A stretch of DNA of 64,000 nt from Paraburkholderia sejongensis (GCF_020880815.1 NZ_JAJITD010000001.1:620001-684000); one strand, 5' to 3'; counted from the stretch's first letter, positions 33,832 to 42,823 are shown. Notes: generated by a model from the sequence alone, not told the origin. Numbers and translations: made by a program.

Positions 33832-35565
33832 ATGGAAAAGCGTTCGGCCGCCGCCGGCCGGCTGGCTGTCAGTGGAGCGGGCATCGCGCTCGCGGTCGCG
33901 ATGAGCGTGAATATGGCCGCGGTGTCGGCGGCCCCGGATTATCCGGCGGTCACCTATCAGCGCCTGTCGCAAGCGCAGAACGATCCGGGCTGGCTCACCT
34001 ACTACCGCAGCTATAGCGGCCAGTCGCATTCGCCCCTGAAGCAGATCGATGCATCAAATGTCGCCGGACTGAAGCAGGCGTGGAGCTATCAGTTCCCGGC
34101 CGATCTGAAGCAGGGTTTCGAAGCCACGCCGATCGTCAACGGCAACTATCTGTTCGTCACGACGCCGAAGGACAACGTCTACGCGTTCGACGCGAAGACC
34201 GGCGAGCAGTTGTGGAAATTCGAACCGAAGCTCGACGCGCTGTCGTTCAAGACCGCCTGCTGCGACGTGGTCAATCGCGGCGTCGCGCTGTACGGCAAGA
34301 ACGTCTACGTGGCGATGCTCAACGGCGAGGTGGCCGCGCTCGACGCGCAATCGGGCAACGTGGTGTGGAGGAAGCAGATGTTCGAGCCGGGCCAGGGCTA
34401 CGCGTTCTCGCTCGCGCCGCTCGCGCTCGACGGCTCGATCGTGGTCGGCACGTCCGGCGGCGAATACGGGATTCGCGGCTATATCGCCGCGCTCAGTCCG
34501 GAAGACGGCTCGACGCTGTGGAAGCGCTACACGATTCCCGCCGCCGGCGAGAAAGGCAGCGACACGTGGCCCGACGGCATGCAGGAACACGGCGGCGGCG
34601 CCGCGTGGCTGACCGGCACCTATGACGCGGCCAGCCAGACGCTGTACTGGGGCGTCGGCAACCCGGGCCCGTGGCTCGCCGCTTTGCGTCCCGGCGACAA
34701 TCTGTACTCCGATTCATTGCTCGCGCTCAATCCCAAGAACGGCGAGCTGAAATGGCACTACCAGTACACCAATAACGATACGTGGGACTACGACGGCGTG
34801 AACACGCCGGTGCTCGCGAACATCAGCTACAAGGGCAAAAAGTACGACGCGATCATTCACGCGGACCGCAACGGCTTCTTTCACGCGATCGATCGCAAGA
34901 CCGGCAAGCTGATCTATGCCGAGCCGTTCGTGAAGGCGTTGTCGGTGACCGGCTACACCGCCGACGGCAAGCCGGTGCAGGACGCGAGCCGGTTCCCGAA
35001 GGCCGGCACCACGATCAACACGTGCCCGAGTTTTCTGGGCGGCAAGAACTGGTGGTCGGTCTCGTACGACCCCGAGCGCCATATCGCGGTGGTGCCGTCG
35101 CTGCATGCGTGCATGAGCCTGTCCGGCAAGTCGGTCAGCTATATGGAGGGCCTGCCCTACCTCGGCGAAGGCTTCGAAATCCAGCCAGAACCGGGCAGCC
35201 AGGGCTTCGGCGAACTGCAGGCGATCGACGTGAACACCGGCAAGAAGCTGTGGGGCCACTGGACCAGAATGCCGTGGAACGGCGGCGTCGCGACGACCGC
35301 CAGCGGCCTCGCGTTCAGCGGTTCGCTCGACGGCCATCTGTACGCGTTCGACGTCGCCACCGGCAAGGTGCTGTGGGAGAGCCCGCAACTGGCGAGCGGC
35401 GTGATCGCGCAACCGTCGGTGTTCGAAGTCGATGGTAAGGAGTACGTCGCGGTGCTGGCCGGCTACGGCGGCGCCAATCCGATCTGGGGCGGCCCGATGG
35501 CCGACATCGCGAAGGACGTACCGCGCGGCGGCACGCTCTACGTGTTCGCGCTCGAGCGCGGTTGA
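33832..35565 (+). CDS. PQQ-dependent alcohol dehydrogenase, probably lanthanide-type (XoxF/PedH/ExaF class)
   Basis: This 577-residue periplasmic quinoprotein has a signal peptide (about 1-33) and an eight-bladed propeller. The vicinal disulfide under PQQ is Cys143-Cys144 (FKTACCDVV), and the tryptophan-docking type repeats are visible. The active-site segment reads NNDTWDYDGVN: catalytic Asp319 is followed two residues later by Asp321. Calcium enzymes of the MxaF type have Ala there, while lanthanide-dependent XoxF, ExaF and PedH enzymes have this extra Asp. It oxidises alcohols, passing electrons to a cytochrome; the next genes encode one and a HiPIP. AGGAGA precedes the ATG. Alcohol range is not readable from sequence. 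Confidence 0.93.
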   Translation: MEKRSAAAGRLAVSGAGIALAVAMSVNMAAVSAAPDYPAVTYQRLSQAQNDPGWLTYYRSYSGQSHSPLKQIDASNVAGLKQAWSYQFPADLKQGFEATPIVNGNYLFVTTPKDNVYAFDAKTGEQLWKFEPKLDALSFKTACCDVVNRGVALYGKNVYVAMLNGEVAALDAQSGNVVWRKQMFEPGQGYAFSLAPLALDGSIVVGTSGGEYGIRGYIAALSPEDGSTLWKRYTIPAAGEKGSDTWPDGMQEHGGGAAWLTGTYDAASQTLYWGVGNPGPWLAALRPGDNLYSDSLLALNPKNGELKWHYQYTNNDTWDYDGVNTPVLANISYKGKKYDAIIHADRNGFFHAIDRKTGKLIYAEPFVKALSVTGYTADGKPVQDASRFPKAGTTINTCPSFLGGKNWWSVSYDPERHIAVVPSLHACMSLSGKSVSYMEGLPYLGEGFEIQPEPGSQGFGELQAIDVNTGKKLWGHWTRMPWNGGVATTASGLAFSGSLDGHLYAFDVATGKVLWESPQLASGVIAQPSVFEVDGKEYVAVLAGYGGANPIWGGPMADIAKDVPRGGTLYVFALERG

Positions 35566-35590
35566 GCCCGCTTGAGCACGGTTAAGCCCG
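35551..35590 (+). repeat. 10-bp tandem units across the dehydrogenase stop codon
   Basis: CTCGAGCGCG, GTTGAGCCCG, CTTGAGCACG and GTTAAGCCCG follow each other exactly. The second unit holds the TGA stop of the gene (35563-35565), the third another TGA and the fourth a TAA. Confidence 0.65.
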
Positions 35591-35611
35591 CCATCACAGG
35601 AACGCGCCATC

Positions 35612-37003
35612 ATGAACATTCGACTTACCCACGTGGCGATCGTGGCGATTGCCAGCGCGCTCGTCGTCGCACACGCGCAGGCTCATGCCGCACCTCGAGC
35701 CGCCAATCAAGCCGCCGCACGCGCCGATACCGGCACGCAGAGCGCGAGCGCCGCGCCAGACTTATCCAGCGTACGAGTCTGCACGCTGCCCGGCAGCCCG
35801 TCGGCCGAACTCGATAAAGCCGTGGCGCGCGCGGTGCTCAGTACCGCCGGCATCACCGCGCGCTTCGCGAAGCGCGGCATCGACGACGACGGCGGCGACG
35901 ACGGTATCTCCGCTCACGAATTGAGCCAGTCGCTGCAACGCGACTGCGACGTGATCGCGGGCTTTCCGCGTTCGAGCGTCGCCGACGGCTCCGACTCGCA
36001 ACTGCTGTTTTCGAGCGGCTATCTGCACTCCGGCTACGTGACCGTCAGACTGCGCGGCACGCGGGCGGCCGCTGCCAGCGTCGCCGAGGCGGACGGCAAG
36101 GTCACGATCGCGGCGACCTGGTCGAGCCCCGCGCAACTGATCGCGGTCCAGCAGAAGGATGCCCGCTTCGACCTCGAAACGTCGTCGGAGCTGACCGTCG
36201 ATGCGCTCGCGAAAGGCCGCGCGCAGCGCGCGATCGTCTGGTATCCGGCGGTGGTCGCATACCGGCGCGCGCATCCGCAGCATCAGTTCGACGTGGCGCT
36301 CGCCGTGTCGCCGTATGCGGACTGGAACCTGGTGTTCGCGTCGGGGCCCGGCACGCAGGCGCTGCAACAGCGGATCGATGCCGCGCTCACGACGCTGCGC
36401 GACGATGGCCGGCTCGCCGCGCTGACGCGCAACTGGATGTTGCCTGCCGGCACTTCGGCGGGCGCGGCCCTTCCAGCTTCACCAGCCAATGCAGCCAATG
36501 CAGCCAGCCGGCACGCCGCGCTCGCCGTCGCCGTGGCCCGGTCACCGGCGCGCTATCTCGACGGCCCGCGCGCGCCGTCGCCGCGCGCCGGGTTCATGCG
36601 CGCGAGCGGCACCTCGACCGGCGGCGGCTTCATCAAGGTCGCGGCGAGCAGCGGCGGCCCCGCGCCGTCGTTCGATCGCGACCAGGTTGCGCACGGCGAA
36701 CACCTGTATGCGGACTCGTGCGCGAAATGCCACGGCGAGAAGCTCGAAGGCATTACCGCGCCGGCGCTGAACGGCCCGTCATTCGCGCCGGCGGCGAACT
36801 CGCATCTGACGATCGGCGGCATCTATCAGTACATGTCGACCAACATGCCCGCCGACAAGCCCGGCAAGATGAGCGACGAGGAATACGCGGATCTGATGGC
36901 GTTTCTGCTCTATACGAACGGCTACGACACCGGCGACGCGAAGCTGACCGCGCAAGCCGCGCAGACATCGAAAACGCCGCTGAACGCAGGGCCGCGGCAT
37001 TGA
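35612..37003 (+). CDS. Fusion of periplasmic solute-binding (MoxJ/XoxJ-like) domain and cytochrome c
   Basis: This 463-residue secreted protein has a signal peptide (about 1-27). Residues about 52-280 form a family-3-type solute-binding domain with VRVCTLPGSPSAELDKAVARAV and ALAVSPYADWNLVFASG. A Ala/Pro/Gly linker follows to about 350. The last 100 residues are a class I cytochrome c with CAKCH (Cys370, Cys373, His374) and a NMPADKPGKM segment offering the axial Met. In methanol oxidation operons MoxJ/XoxJ and the cytochrome are separate proteins acting with the PQQ dehydrogenase. Here both roles seem fused in one polypeptide, directly after the dehydrogenase gene. The domain reading is clear; the exact role is inference. 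Confidence 0.85.
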   Translation: MNIRLTHVAIVAIASALVVAHAQAHAAPRAANQAAARADTGTQSASAAPDLSSVRVCTLPGSPSAELDKAVARAVLSTAGITARFAKRGIDDDGGDDGISAHELSQSLQRDCDVIAGFPRSSVADGSDSQLLFSSGYLHSGYVTVRLRGTRAAAASVAEADGKVTIAATWSSPAQLIAVQQKDARFDLETSSELTVDALAKGRAQRAIVWYPAVVAYRRAHPQHQFDVALAVSPYADWNLVFASGPGTQALQQRIDAALTTLRDDGRLAALTRNWMLPAGTSAGAALPASPANAANAASRHAALAVAVARSPARYLDGPRAPSPRAGFMRASGTSTGGGFIKVAASSGGPAPSFDRDQVAHGEHLYADSCAKCHGEKLEGITAPALNGPSFAPAANSHLTIGGIYQYMSTNMPADKPGKMSDEEYADLMAFLLYTNGYDTGDAKLTAQAAQTSKTPLNAGPRH

Positions 37004-37024
37004 GACATGACTGAGGACGAAAAG

Positions 37025-37339
37025 ATGATCTCCCGCAATCGCAGAACCTTTCTTCTCCAGGCCGCCGGACTGTGCGCGGCGCTCGCGAGCGCCGGCGAGG
37101 CGCTGGCCGCCGCGCCGCTCGTCGATGAAAGCGATCCGACCGCCGCATCGCTCGGCTATCGCGCGAAGGCCGCTAGCGTCGACACCGCGAAATTTCCGAA
37201 GTACCACGCGGGCGAGCGGTGCGCGAACTGCCGCTTCTACACCGGCGCGGCAGCCGACGCGGCGGGACCGTGCCCGATGTTCGCGGGCAAAACCGTGGCG
37301 GCCGACGGCTGGTGCAACGTCTATGCGCCGCGAGCTTGA
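37025..37339 (+). CDS. High-potential iron-sulfur protein (HiPIP)
   Basis: This 104-residue protein has a Tat-type signal (RNRRTFLLQAAGLCAALASAGEALAA) and a HiPIP domain with four cluster cysteines: CANCRFY, GPCPMF and DGWCNVYAPRA. It carries single electrons in the periplasm at high potential. GAGGA lies 7 bases before the ATG at 37025; an ATG six codons earlier lacks such a site. It is the third gene after the PQQ dehydrogenase and follows the cytochrome fusion by about 20 bases, so it probably accepts electrons from the same chain. Confidence 0.88.
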   Translation: MISRNRRTFLLQAAGLCAALASAGEALAAAPLVDESDPTAASLGYRAKAASVDTAKFPKYHAGERCANCRFYTGAAADAAGPCPMFAGKTVAADGWCNVYAPRA

Positions 37340-37581
37340 GCGCGTGCGCGCGACTTCATACAGCGGGTAGCGCATCACGCTCCCGCTCGCCGTTACATCG
37401 CAAGCGCAAGCACCAGCGCAAGCCCACGCACGATATGCGCCCTTTATATCTTTAGCTCGATTTAATATTTAGTTCCCGCATAACCCGGTGATAGCCTGAG
37501 TGCCTTCTCAGGCGTTGCAACGGGTCCCCTCCGCTGCCACGACCAATCCTCTATTCCAGCGAATCCGCACAAGGAGCCATC

Positions 37582-38658
37582 GTGAGCGTCGAATTCATCG
37601 GCATGATCCAGCAACGCAAGATTTCGGAGACGCACGCCGCGCAAGGTCCCGCGATCGACACCGACTACGTGCGCGCGTTCGCCCAGGCTCATGAGAACGC
37701 GGGCTTCGATCGCATCCTCGTGCCGCACAGCTCGACCAGTCCCGATGCGACCATCACGATCGCCTACGCCGCGAGCGTGACCTCGCGCGTGCACTTCATG
37801 CTCGCGCATCGGCCGGGCTTCGTCGCGCCGACGCTGGCGGCCCGCCAACTCGCGACGCTCGACCACTTCACGGGCGGACGGCTCGGGGTGCACTTCATTT
37901 CCGGCGGCAGCGACGAGGACCAGCGCCGCGACGGCGACTTCCTCGGCCACGACGAGCGCTATGCCCGCACCGACGAGTATCTGCAGATCCTGCGCCGGGT
38001 CTGGACTGAAGACCAGCCGTTCGATCATGAGGGCCGCTTTTACCGCTTCGAAAAGGCGTTCTCCGAAGTCAAGCCGAAACAGAGCCCGCATCTGCCGATC
38101 TATTTCGGCGGTGCGTCCGCGCCGGCGCTCGAGGTCGCGGGCAAGCACGCGGACGTGTACGCGCTGTGGGGCGAATCGCAGCAACAGGTGCATGAACAGA
38201 TCACCCGGGTGCGCGCCGAGGCGGCCAGGCACGGCCGCAGCGTGCGCTTCTCGGTATCGTTCCGGCCGATCCTCGCCGCGACGGAGGCGGCCGCATGGGA
38301 ACGCGCCGAACACATTCTCGAAGAAACGCGCCGGCTGCGCGTCGAACAGGGCTTCGCGCGCGGCGGCCCGCAACAGAGCGAGGGCGCGCGCCGGCTGCTG
38401 GCCGCCGCCGGCGACGGCGTGCGGGCGGACGAGCGCCTGTGGACCGCGGTGGCCAAGGAGATCGGCGGCCGCTCGAATTCGACCGCGCTGGTCGGCACGC
38501 CCGCGCAGGTCGCGCAGACGCTGGCCGAATATCATGCGCTCGGCGTGACCACGTTCCTGATCCGCGGCTTCGATCCGCTCGAAGACGCGATCGATTACGG
38601 CCGCGAACTGATTCCCGCGACCCGCGAACTGACATCGCGCGCGCGTCACGCCGCATAA
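37582..38658 (+). CDS. SsuD-like FMNH2-dependent alkanesulfonate-type monooxygenase (LLM class), copy 1
   Basis: This 358-residue cytosolic TIM-barrel enzyme begins SVEFIGMIQQRKISE, has HFMLAHRPGFVAPTLAARQLATLDHFTGGRLGVHFISGG (flavin-binding LLM core) and DERYARTDEYLQILRRVW, like SsuD/SfnG. It would use reduced FMN and oxygen to cleave a C-S bond and release sulfite. The start is a GTG with AAGGAG in front. It opens a four-gene cluster with an aldolase, a thiol dioxygenase and a rhodanese. No flavin reductase gene is present nearby, so FMNH2 must come from elsewhere. Confidence 0.9.
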   Translation: MSVEFIGMIQQRKISETHAAQGPAIDTDYVRAFAQAHENAGFDRILVPHSSTSPDATITIAYAASVTSRVHFMLAHRPGFVAPTLAARQLATLDHFTGGRLGVHFISGGSDEDQRRDGDFLGHDERYARTDEYLQILRRVWTEDQPFDHEGRFYRFEKAFSEVKPKQSPHLPIYFGGASAPALEVAGKHADVYALWGESQQQVHEQITRVRAEAARHGRSVRFSVSFRPILAATEAAAWERAEHILEETRRLRVEQGFARGGPQQSEGARRLLAAAGDGVRADERLWTAVAKEIGGRSNSTALVGTPAQVAQTLAEYHALGVTTFLIRGFDPLEDAIDYGRELIPATRELTSRARHAA

Positions 38659-38676
38659 CGGGGAGCGCATTTCATC

Positions 38677-39489
38677 ATGAGCACAGTACTCGCCGACCCG
38701 CCGCCACTCGCGTTTCGCACCACTGCGTTGCGCCGTTTCTGGTTCGATGACGAGACGCCGCCGCGCTCGCCAGCGCAGGAACGTCTGCACCGCCAGCAAC
38801 GCCTCGCCGCCGCATTCCGGCTGTTCGCGCAGCACGGCTTCGCGCAAGGCCTCGCCGGCCACATCACCGCGCGCGACCCCGAATGGACCGATCACTTCTG
38901 GGTCAATCCGCTCGGCCGCCACTTCGGCCGTATCCGCGTGTCCGATCTGCTGCTCGTCAACAGTCACGGTGAGATCGTAATCGGCGAAGGACCGCTCAAT
39001 CAGGCCGCGTTCGCGATTCACGCGGCGATTCACGAGGCCCGGCCCGACGTGGTCGCCGCCGCGCATACGCATTCGCTGTACGGCAAGGCGTGGTCGACGC
39101 TCGGCCGCAAGCTCGATCCGTTGACGCAGGACGCCTGTGCGTTCTACGAGGATCATGCGCTGTTCGACGACTTTCGCGGCGTCGTGCTCGACACCAGCGA
39201 AGGCGCGCGCATCGCCGCCGCGCTGGGACCGCACAAGGCCGTGATCCTGAAGAACCACGGCATCCTGACCGCCGGTCCGTCGGTGGAAGCCGCCGCGTGG
39301 TGGTACCTCTCGCTCGACAACGCGTGCCACGCGCAACTGCTCGCCGAAGCGGCCGGCACGCCGCAGCCGATCCCGCACGAAATGGCCGCGCTGACCCATC
39401 AACAGGTCGGCCGCGCCAACGGCGCGCTGCATGCGTTCGACAGCCTGTATGAAGGGCTCGTCGAAGCCGAACCGGAGCTACTCGACTGA
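38677..39489 (+). CDS. Class II aldolase/adducin-family protein
   Basis: This 270-residue protein has the zinc-site pattern: GFAQGLAGHITARDP, FWVNPLGRHFGRI, then VAAAHTHSLYGKAW with two His ligands and ILKNHGILTAGPSVEAAAWW with a third. Members are aldolases (fuculose-phosphate, ribulose-phosphate epimerase type) or adducin-like enzymes acting on small carbonyl compounds. It starts 18 bases after the monooxygenase stop and its stop overlaps the next start (TGATG). In this context it may act on the carbon skeleton freed from a sulfonate. Confidence 0.85.
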   Translation: MSTVLADPPPLAFRTTALRRFWFDDETPPRSPAQERLHRQQRLAAAFRLFAQHGFAQGLAGHITARDPEWTDHFWVNPLGRHFGRIRVSDLLLVNSHGEIVIGEGPLNQAAFAIHAAIHEARPDVVAAAHTHSLYGKAWSTLGRKLDPLTQDACAFYEDHALFDDFRGVVLDTSEGARIAAALGPHKAVILKNHGILTAGPSVEAAAWWYLSLDNACHAQLLAEAAGTPQPIPHEMAALTHQQVGRANGALHAFDSLYEGLVEAEPELLD

Positions 39490-40085
39490 TGGCCAATCAT
39501 CGATTGCGCGGTTTCGTCGGCGAGATCGCCGCGCTGGTCGACGCCGGCCTCCGCGAAGCCGAACTGCTCGAACGCGGCGCGCATGCGCTGCGCGCGCTGA
39601 TCGGCGTCGACGACTGGTTGCCGGATGCGTATGCGCAGGCATCGGCCGAGCGGTATCAGCAATACCTGTTGTATGCCGATGCGCGCCAGCGTTTCAGCGT
39701 CGTCAGCTTCGTGTGGGGCCCGGGTCAGCAGACGCCGATTCACGACCATACGGTGTGGGGCTTGATCGGCGTGCTGCGCGGCGCCGAACTGGCCGCGCCG
39801 TTCGTGCGCAATGACGACGGCACGCTGCGCCAGAGCGGCGCCGAAGTGCGCCTGGAAGCCGGCGACGTCGAAGCGGTGTCGCCCCGCATCGGCGATATTC
39901 ACCGGGTGCGCAACGCGTACGACGACCGCACGTCGATCAGCATCCACGTGTACGGCGCCAACATCGGCGCGGTGCGTCGCTCGACCTATGCGCCCACCGG
40001 CCAGCCGAAGCCGTTCATTTCCGGCTACTCGAACCAGTCACTGCCTAATCTGTGGGATCTCAGCAAGGAAGCGCATCACCCATGA
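39489..40085 (+). CDS. Cysteine/thiol dioxygenase-family cupin
   Basis: This 198-residue cupin has the iron-binding TPIHDHTVWGLIGVLRGAE (His pair) and GDIHRVRNAYDDRTSISIHVYG (third His), the CDO-type three-His site. Family members oxidise thiols (cysteine, 3-mercaptopropionate and others) to sulfinates. The order aldolase, thiol dioxygenase and rhodanese with start/stop overlaps (TGATG before, ATGA after) shows one translation unit. The substrate may be a thiol other than cysteine, since the protein resembles the plainer bacterial type; this is inference. Confidence 0.82.
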   Translation: MANHRLRGFVGEIAALVDAGLREAELLERGAHALRALIGVDDWLPDAYAQASAERYQQYLLYADARQRFSVVSFVWGPGQQTPIHDHTVWGLIGVLRGAELAAPFVRNDDGTLRQSGAEVRLEAGDVEAVSPRIGDIHRVRNAYDDRTSISIHVYGANIGAVRRSTYAPTGQPKPFISGYSNQSLPNLWDLSKEAHHP

Positions 40086-41689
40086 CGACCTATCCGGTTC
40101 GCACTTATGAAGACGTGCGCGAAGCGCTGCTCGCGCGCCGCGAAATCGCGCTGCTCGACGTGCGCGAAGAAGACCCGCACGCGCACGCGCATCCGCTCTT
40201 TGCGGCGAATCTGCCGCTGTCGAAGCTCGAACTCGAAGCCTATACGCGGCTGCCCCGCCGCGACGTGCCGATCGTGCTGTTCGATGCCGGCGAAGGACTC
40301 GCGGCGCGCGCGGCCGCGAAATTCGCGGCGCTCGGTTATACCAGCGTCGCATTGCTGGCCGGCGGCCTCGACGGCTGGATCCGCGCGGGCGGCGAGGTGT
40401 TTCGCGACGTCAATGCACCGAGCAAGGCGTTCGGCGAGTTCGTCGAAGCGCACCGGCACACACCGTCGCTGTCCGCCGAAGCCGTCGACACGCTGCTGCG
40501 CAACGGCGACGACGTGGTCGTGCTCGACGCGCGGCGCTTCGACGAATACCAGACCATGAACATCCCGGGCAGCATCAGCGTGCCGGGCGCCGAACTCGTG
40601 CTTCGCGCACGCGCGCTCGCGCCGGACCCGAGCACCCGGGTGATCGTCAATTGCGCGGGCCGCACGCGCAGCATCATCGGTGCGCAGTCGCTCGTCAACG
40701 CTGGGCTGCCGAATCCGGTCGCGGCGCTGCGCAACGGCACGATCGGCTGGACGCTCGCGGGGCAATCGCTCGAACACGGCAGCGACAGGCGTTTCGAGCC
40801 CGGCGCAGGGCTCGATCCGCGGCAGCTCGGCGCTTCGCGCGTGGCCGCGCGTGCGCTGGCCGAGCGGGCCGGCGTGGGCCGCACCACGCTCGACGAAGCC
40901 GCGCGCTGGGCCGGCGAAGCCACCCGCACCACCTACCGCTTCGACGTGCGCACGCCGGCGGAATACGAGCACGCGCACGCGCCCGGTTTTCAGGGCGCGC
41001 CGGGCGGCCAACTCGTTCAGGAAACCGATATGTTCGCGCCGGTACGCGGCGCGCGCGTCGTGCTGTTCGACGACGACGGCGTGCGCGCGAACATGACCGC
41101 GTCGTGGCTCGCGCAGATGAACATCGAGGTGTACGTGGTCGATCGGGCGACGCCCGACGCGCTCACCGAAAGCGGACCGTGGCGCGCGCCGAAACCGGCG
41201 CCGCTGCCTGCCGCGCTCGTCAGCACGGACGAACTCGCGGCGCTGCTCGCCGATCCGGCGAGCGGCACCGTGGTGATCGACGTGACGTCCAGCGCGAATC
41301 ACGTAAAGGCGCATATTCCAGGCGCGCATTGGCTGGTGCGCTCGCGGCTCGGCAACGACACCGGCGATCTGCGCGCGCTGCCCGATGCGAAGCGCTATGT
41401 GGTCACCTGCGCGAGCAGCGCGCTCGCGCAATTCGCCGCCCCGGAAATCGCCGCGCTCACCGGCAAACCGGTGCATGTGCTCGACGGCGGCACCGCCGCA
41501 TGGCTGCGCGCGGGCCTGCCGGGCGAAAGCGGCTATGCTCGCCTCGCGTCACCGCGGATCGATCGCTACCGGCGGCCGTATGAAGGCACCGACAACGGAC
41601 GTGAAGCGATGAACGCGTATCTGGAATGGGAGTATGGCCTCGTCGCGCAGCTCGAACGCGACGGCACGCATGGCTTCTTCGTGATCTGA
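40082..41689 (+). CDS. Multi-domain rhodanese sulfurtransferase
   Basis: This 535-residue protein has four rhodanese-like domains: near residues 10-115 (EIALLDVREEDPHAH), 125-235 (VVVLDARRFDEYQTMNIPGSISVPGAELVLR with VNCAGRTRSIIGAQSL, a Cys active loop), 285-385 (YRFDVRTPAEYEHAH) and 390-500 (ending TCASSALAQFA). Only the second and fourth show a catalytic-type Cys loop. It would transfer sulfane sulfur. It overlaps the upstream gene by four bases. Its stop lies in a small hairpin shared with the convergent LysR gene. Confidence 0.9.
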   Translation: MTTYPVRTYEDVREALLARREIALLDVREEDPHAHAHPLFAANLPLSKLELEAYTRLPRRDVPIVLFDAGEGLAARAAAKFAALGYTSVALLAGGLDGWIRAGGEVFRDVNAPSKAFGEFVEAHRHTPSLSAEAVDTLLRNGDDVVVLDARRFDEYQTMNIPGSISVPGAELVLRARALAPDPSTRVIVNCAGRTRSIIGAQSLVNAGLPNPVAALRNGTIGWTLAGQSLEHGSDRRFEPGAGLDPRQLGASRVAARALAERAGVGRTTLDEAARWAGEATRTTYRFDVRTPAEYEHAHAPGFQGAPGGQLVQETDMFAPVRGARVVLFDDDGVRANMTASWLAQMNIEVYVVDRATPDALTESGPWRAPKPAPLPAALVSTDELAALLADPASGTVVIDVTSSANHVKAHIPGAHWLVRSRLGNDTGDLRALPDAKRYVVTCASSALAQFAAPEIAALTGKPVHVLDGGTAAWLRAGLPGESGYARLASPRIDRYRRPYEGTDNGREAMNAYLEWEYGLVAQLERDGTHGFFVI

Positions 41690-41707
41690 GCGGCGCGCGC
41701 CCGCTCA
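41687..41707. terminator. Hairpin containing the stop codons of both convergent genes
   Basis: TGAGCGG, seven bases, then CCGCTCA: a perfect 7-bp stem whose first arm begins with the TGA of the rhodanese and whose second arm ends with the TGA (as TCA) of the LysR gene. Confidence 0.5.
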
Positions 41708-42616
41708 CGCCGCGCGCGGCAGCCGCGCGGCCCTGAAGCTCTGCTCGACACTTTGCGCGAGCGTCGCGAGTGCCGACTGCATTTTGCCGAGCGCGCGCGA
41801 ACGCACGATCCACACCGCTATTTCCGGTTTGAAGTCGCTGAGCTGGATCACGTCGAGCCGCTCGGCGTGGGCGCTCGCGCGCAGCAACGGCAACGGCACC
41901 AGACCGAGCCCGACGCCGTCGGCGACCAGACCCAACTGCAGTTCGGTGCCGAGCGTCTCGAGGTTCAGTTTCAGCGCATGGCCCTGCGCGGCGAGCGCCT
42001 GTTGCAGTCCGGCGCGAAACCCGCAGCCGTCCGGATTGAGCACCCAGCCGCGCGACTGGCATGCGGCCAGCGTCTGCGCGCGCGTTTTCAGCGTTCCTTT
42101 TGCCGCGACCACCGCGAGCTTCAACTCGCCGAGCGCGTGGCCGGCCAACTCGTCGGGCAACACGCGGTTGGCCGGCAACAGCACGATCGCCGCGTCCAGC
42201 TCGCCGTCTTCCACCTTTTGCATCAGCGGCTTGCCCCAGCCGGTCGAAACCCGCGCCTGCAACTCCGGATGCGCGCCGCGCAACGCGTGCAAGGCCTTCA
42301 GCATCGCGACATCGGCGACCGTTTGCGCGACGCCCAGACGCAACACGCCGGCGAGCGGCGCGTCGTCGGTAACGAGGTGCCTGAGCGCGTCGACCTCGCG
42401 CACGATCGCGCGACATTGCTCGTACACCGCGCGCCCCATCGGCGTGGTTTTCAGCGGCTTGGTATTGCGGTCGAGCAACTCGACGCCGAGCGCTTCCTCG
42501 AAATTCTGGATACGGCGCGTGACGGCCGGTTGCGTGAGCGCCAGTGACTCGGCGGCCTGACTCAGCGACTGGCTGCGTACGACCGCGACGAAGGCCTCGA
42601 TTTCATCGAGTTTCAT
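41705..42616 (-). CDS. LysR-family regulator of the sulfur cluster
   Basis: This 303-residue protein has an N-terminal HTH (IEAFVAVVRSQSLSQAAESLALTQPAVTRRIQNFEEALGVELLDRNT) and an effector domain (QAVTVADVAMLKALHALRGAHPEL region). It is divergent from the sulfonate binding-protein gene with a 207-base gap holding an AT-rich stretch (CATATTAACAAAGAAGAACAATG). In related bacteria LysR proteins such as CysB, Cbl or SsuR activate sulfonate genes under sulfur starvation; this one is a likely local equivalent, not proved to be SsuR. Confidence 0.88.
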   Translation of the reverse strand: MKLDEIEAFVAVVRSQSLSQAAESLALTQPAVTRRIQNFEEALGVELLDRNTKPLKTTPMGRAVYEQCRAIVREVDALRHLVTDDAPLAGVLRLGVAQTVADVAMLKALHALRGAHPELQARVSTGWGKPLMQKVEDGELDAAIVLLPANRVLPDELAGHALGELKLAVVAAKGTLKTRAQTLAACQSRGWVLNPDGCGFRAGLQQALAAQGHALKLNLETLGTELQLGLVADGVGLGLVPLPLLRASAHAERLDVIQLSDFKPEIAVWIVRSRALGKMQSALATLAQSVEQSFRAARLPRAA

Positions 42617-42823
42617 GAAATGGGATCGCGATGGATGACGGTTTGGATGATGGTTCGAAAGGTCCGTTGGTGCGGGACCGCAGGCAGCAGCTTAGCGCGT
42701 CGGCGGGTGCCGGCACAAGCCGGCCGGCTTTTCTCTTACGCATATTAACAAAGAAGAACAATGCGTTTGCCTTATAAAAGTCCGGTCCGTATCGTGTGCT
42801 TTTAGTCACCTGCTCCGTCTGTC

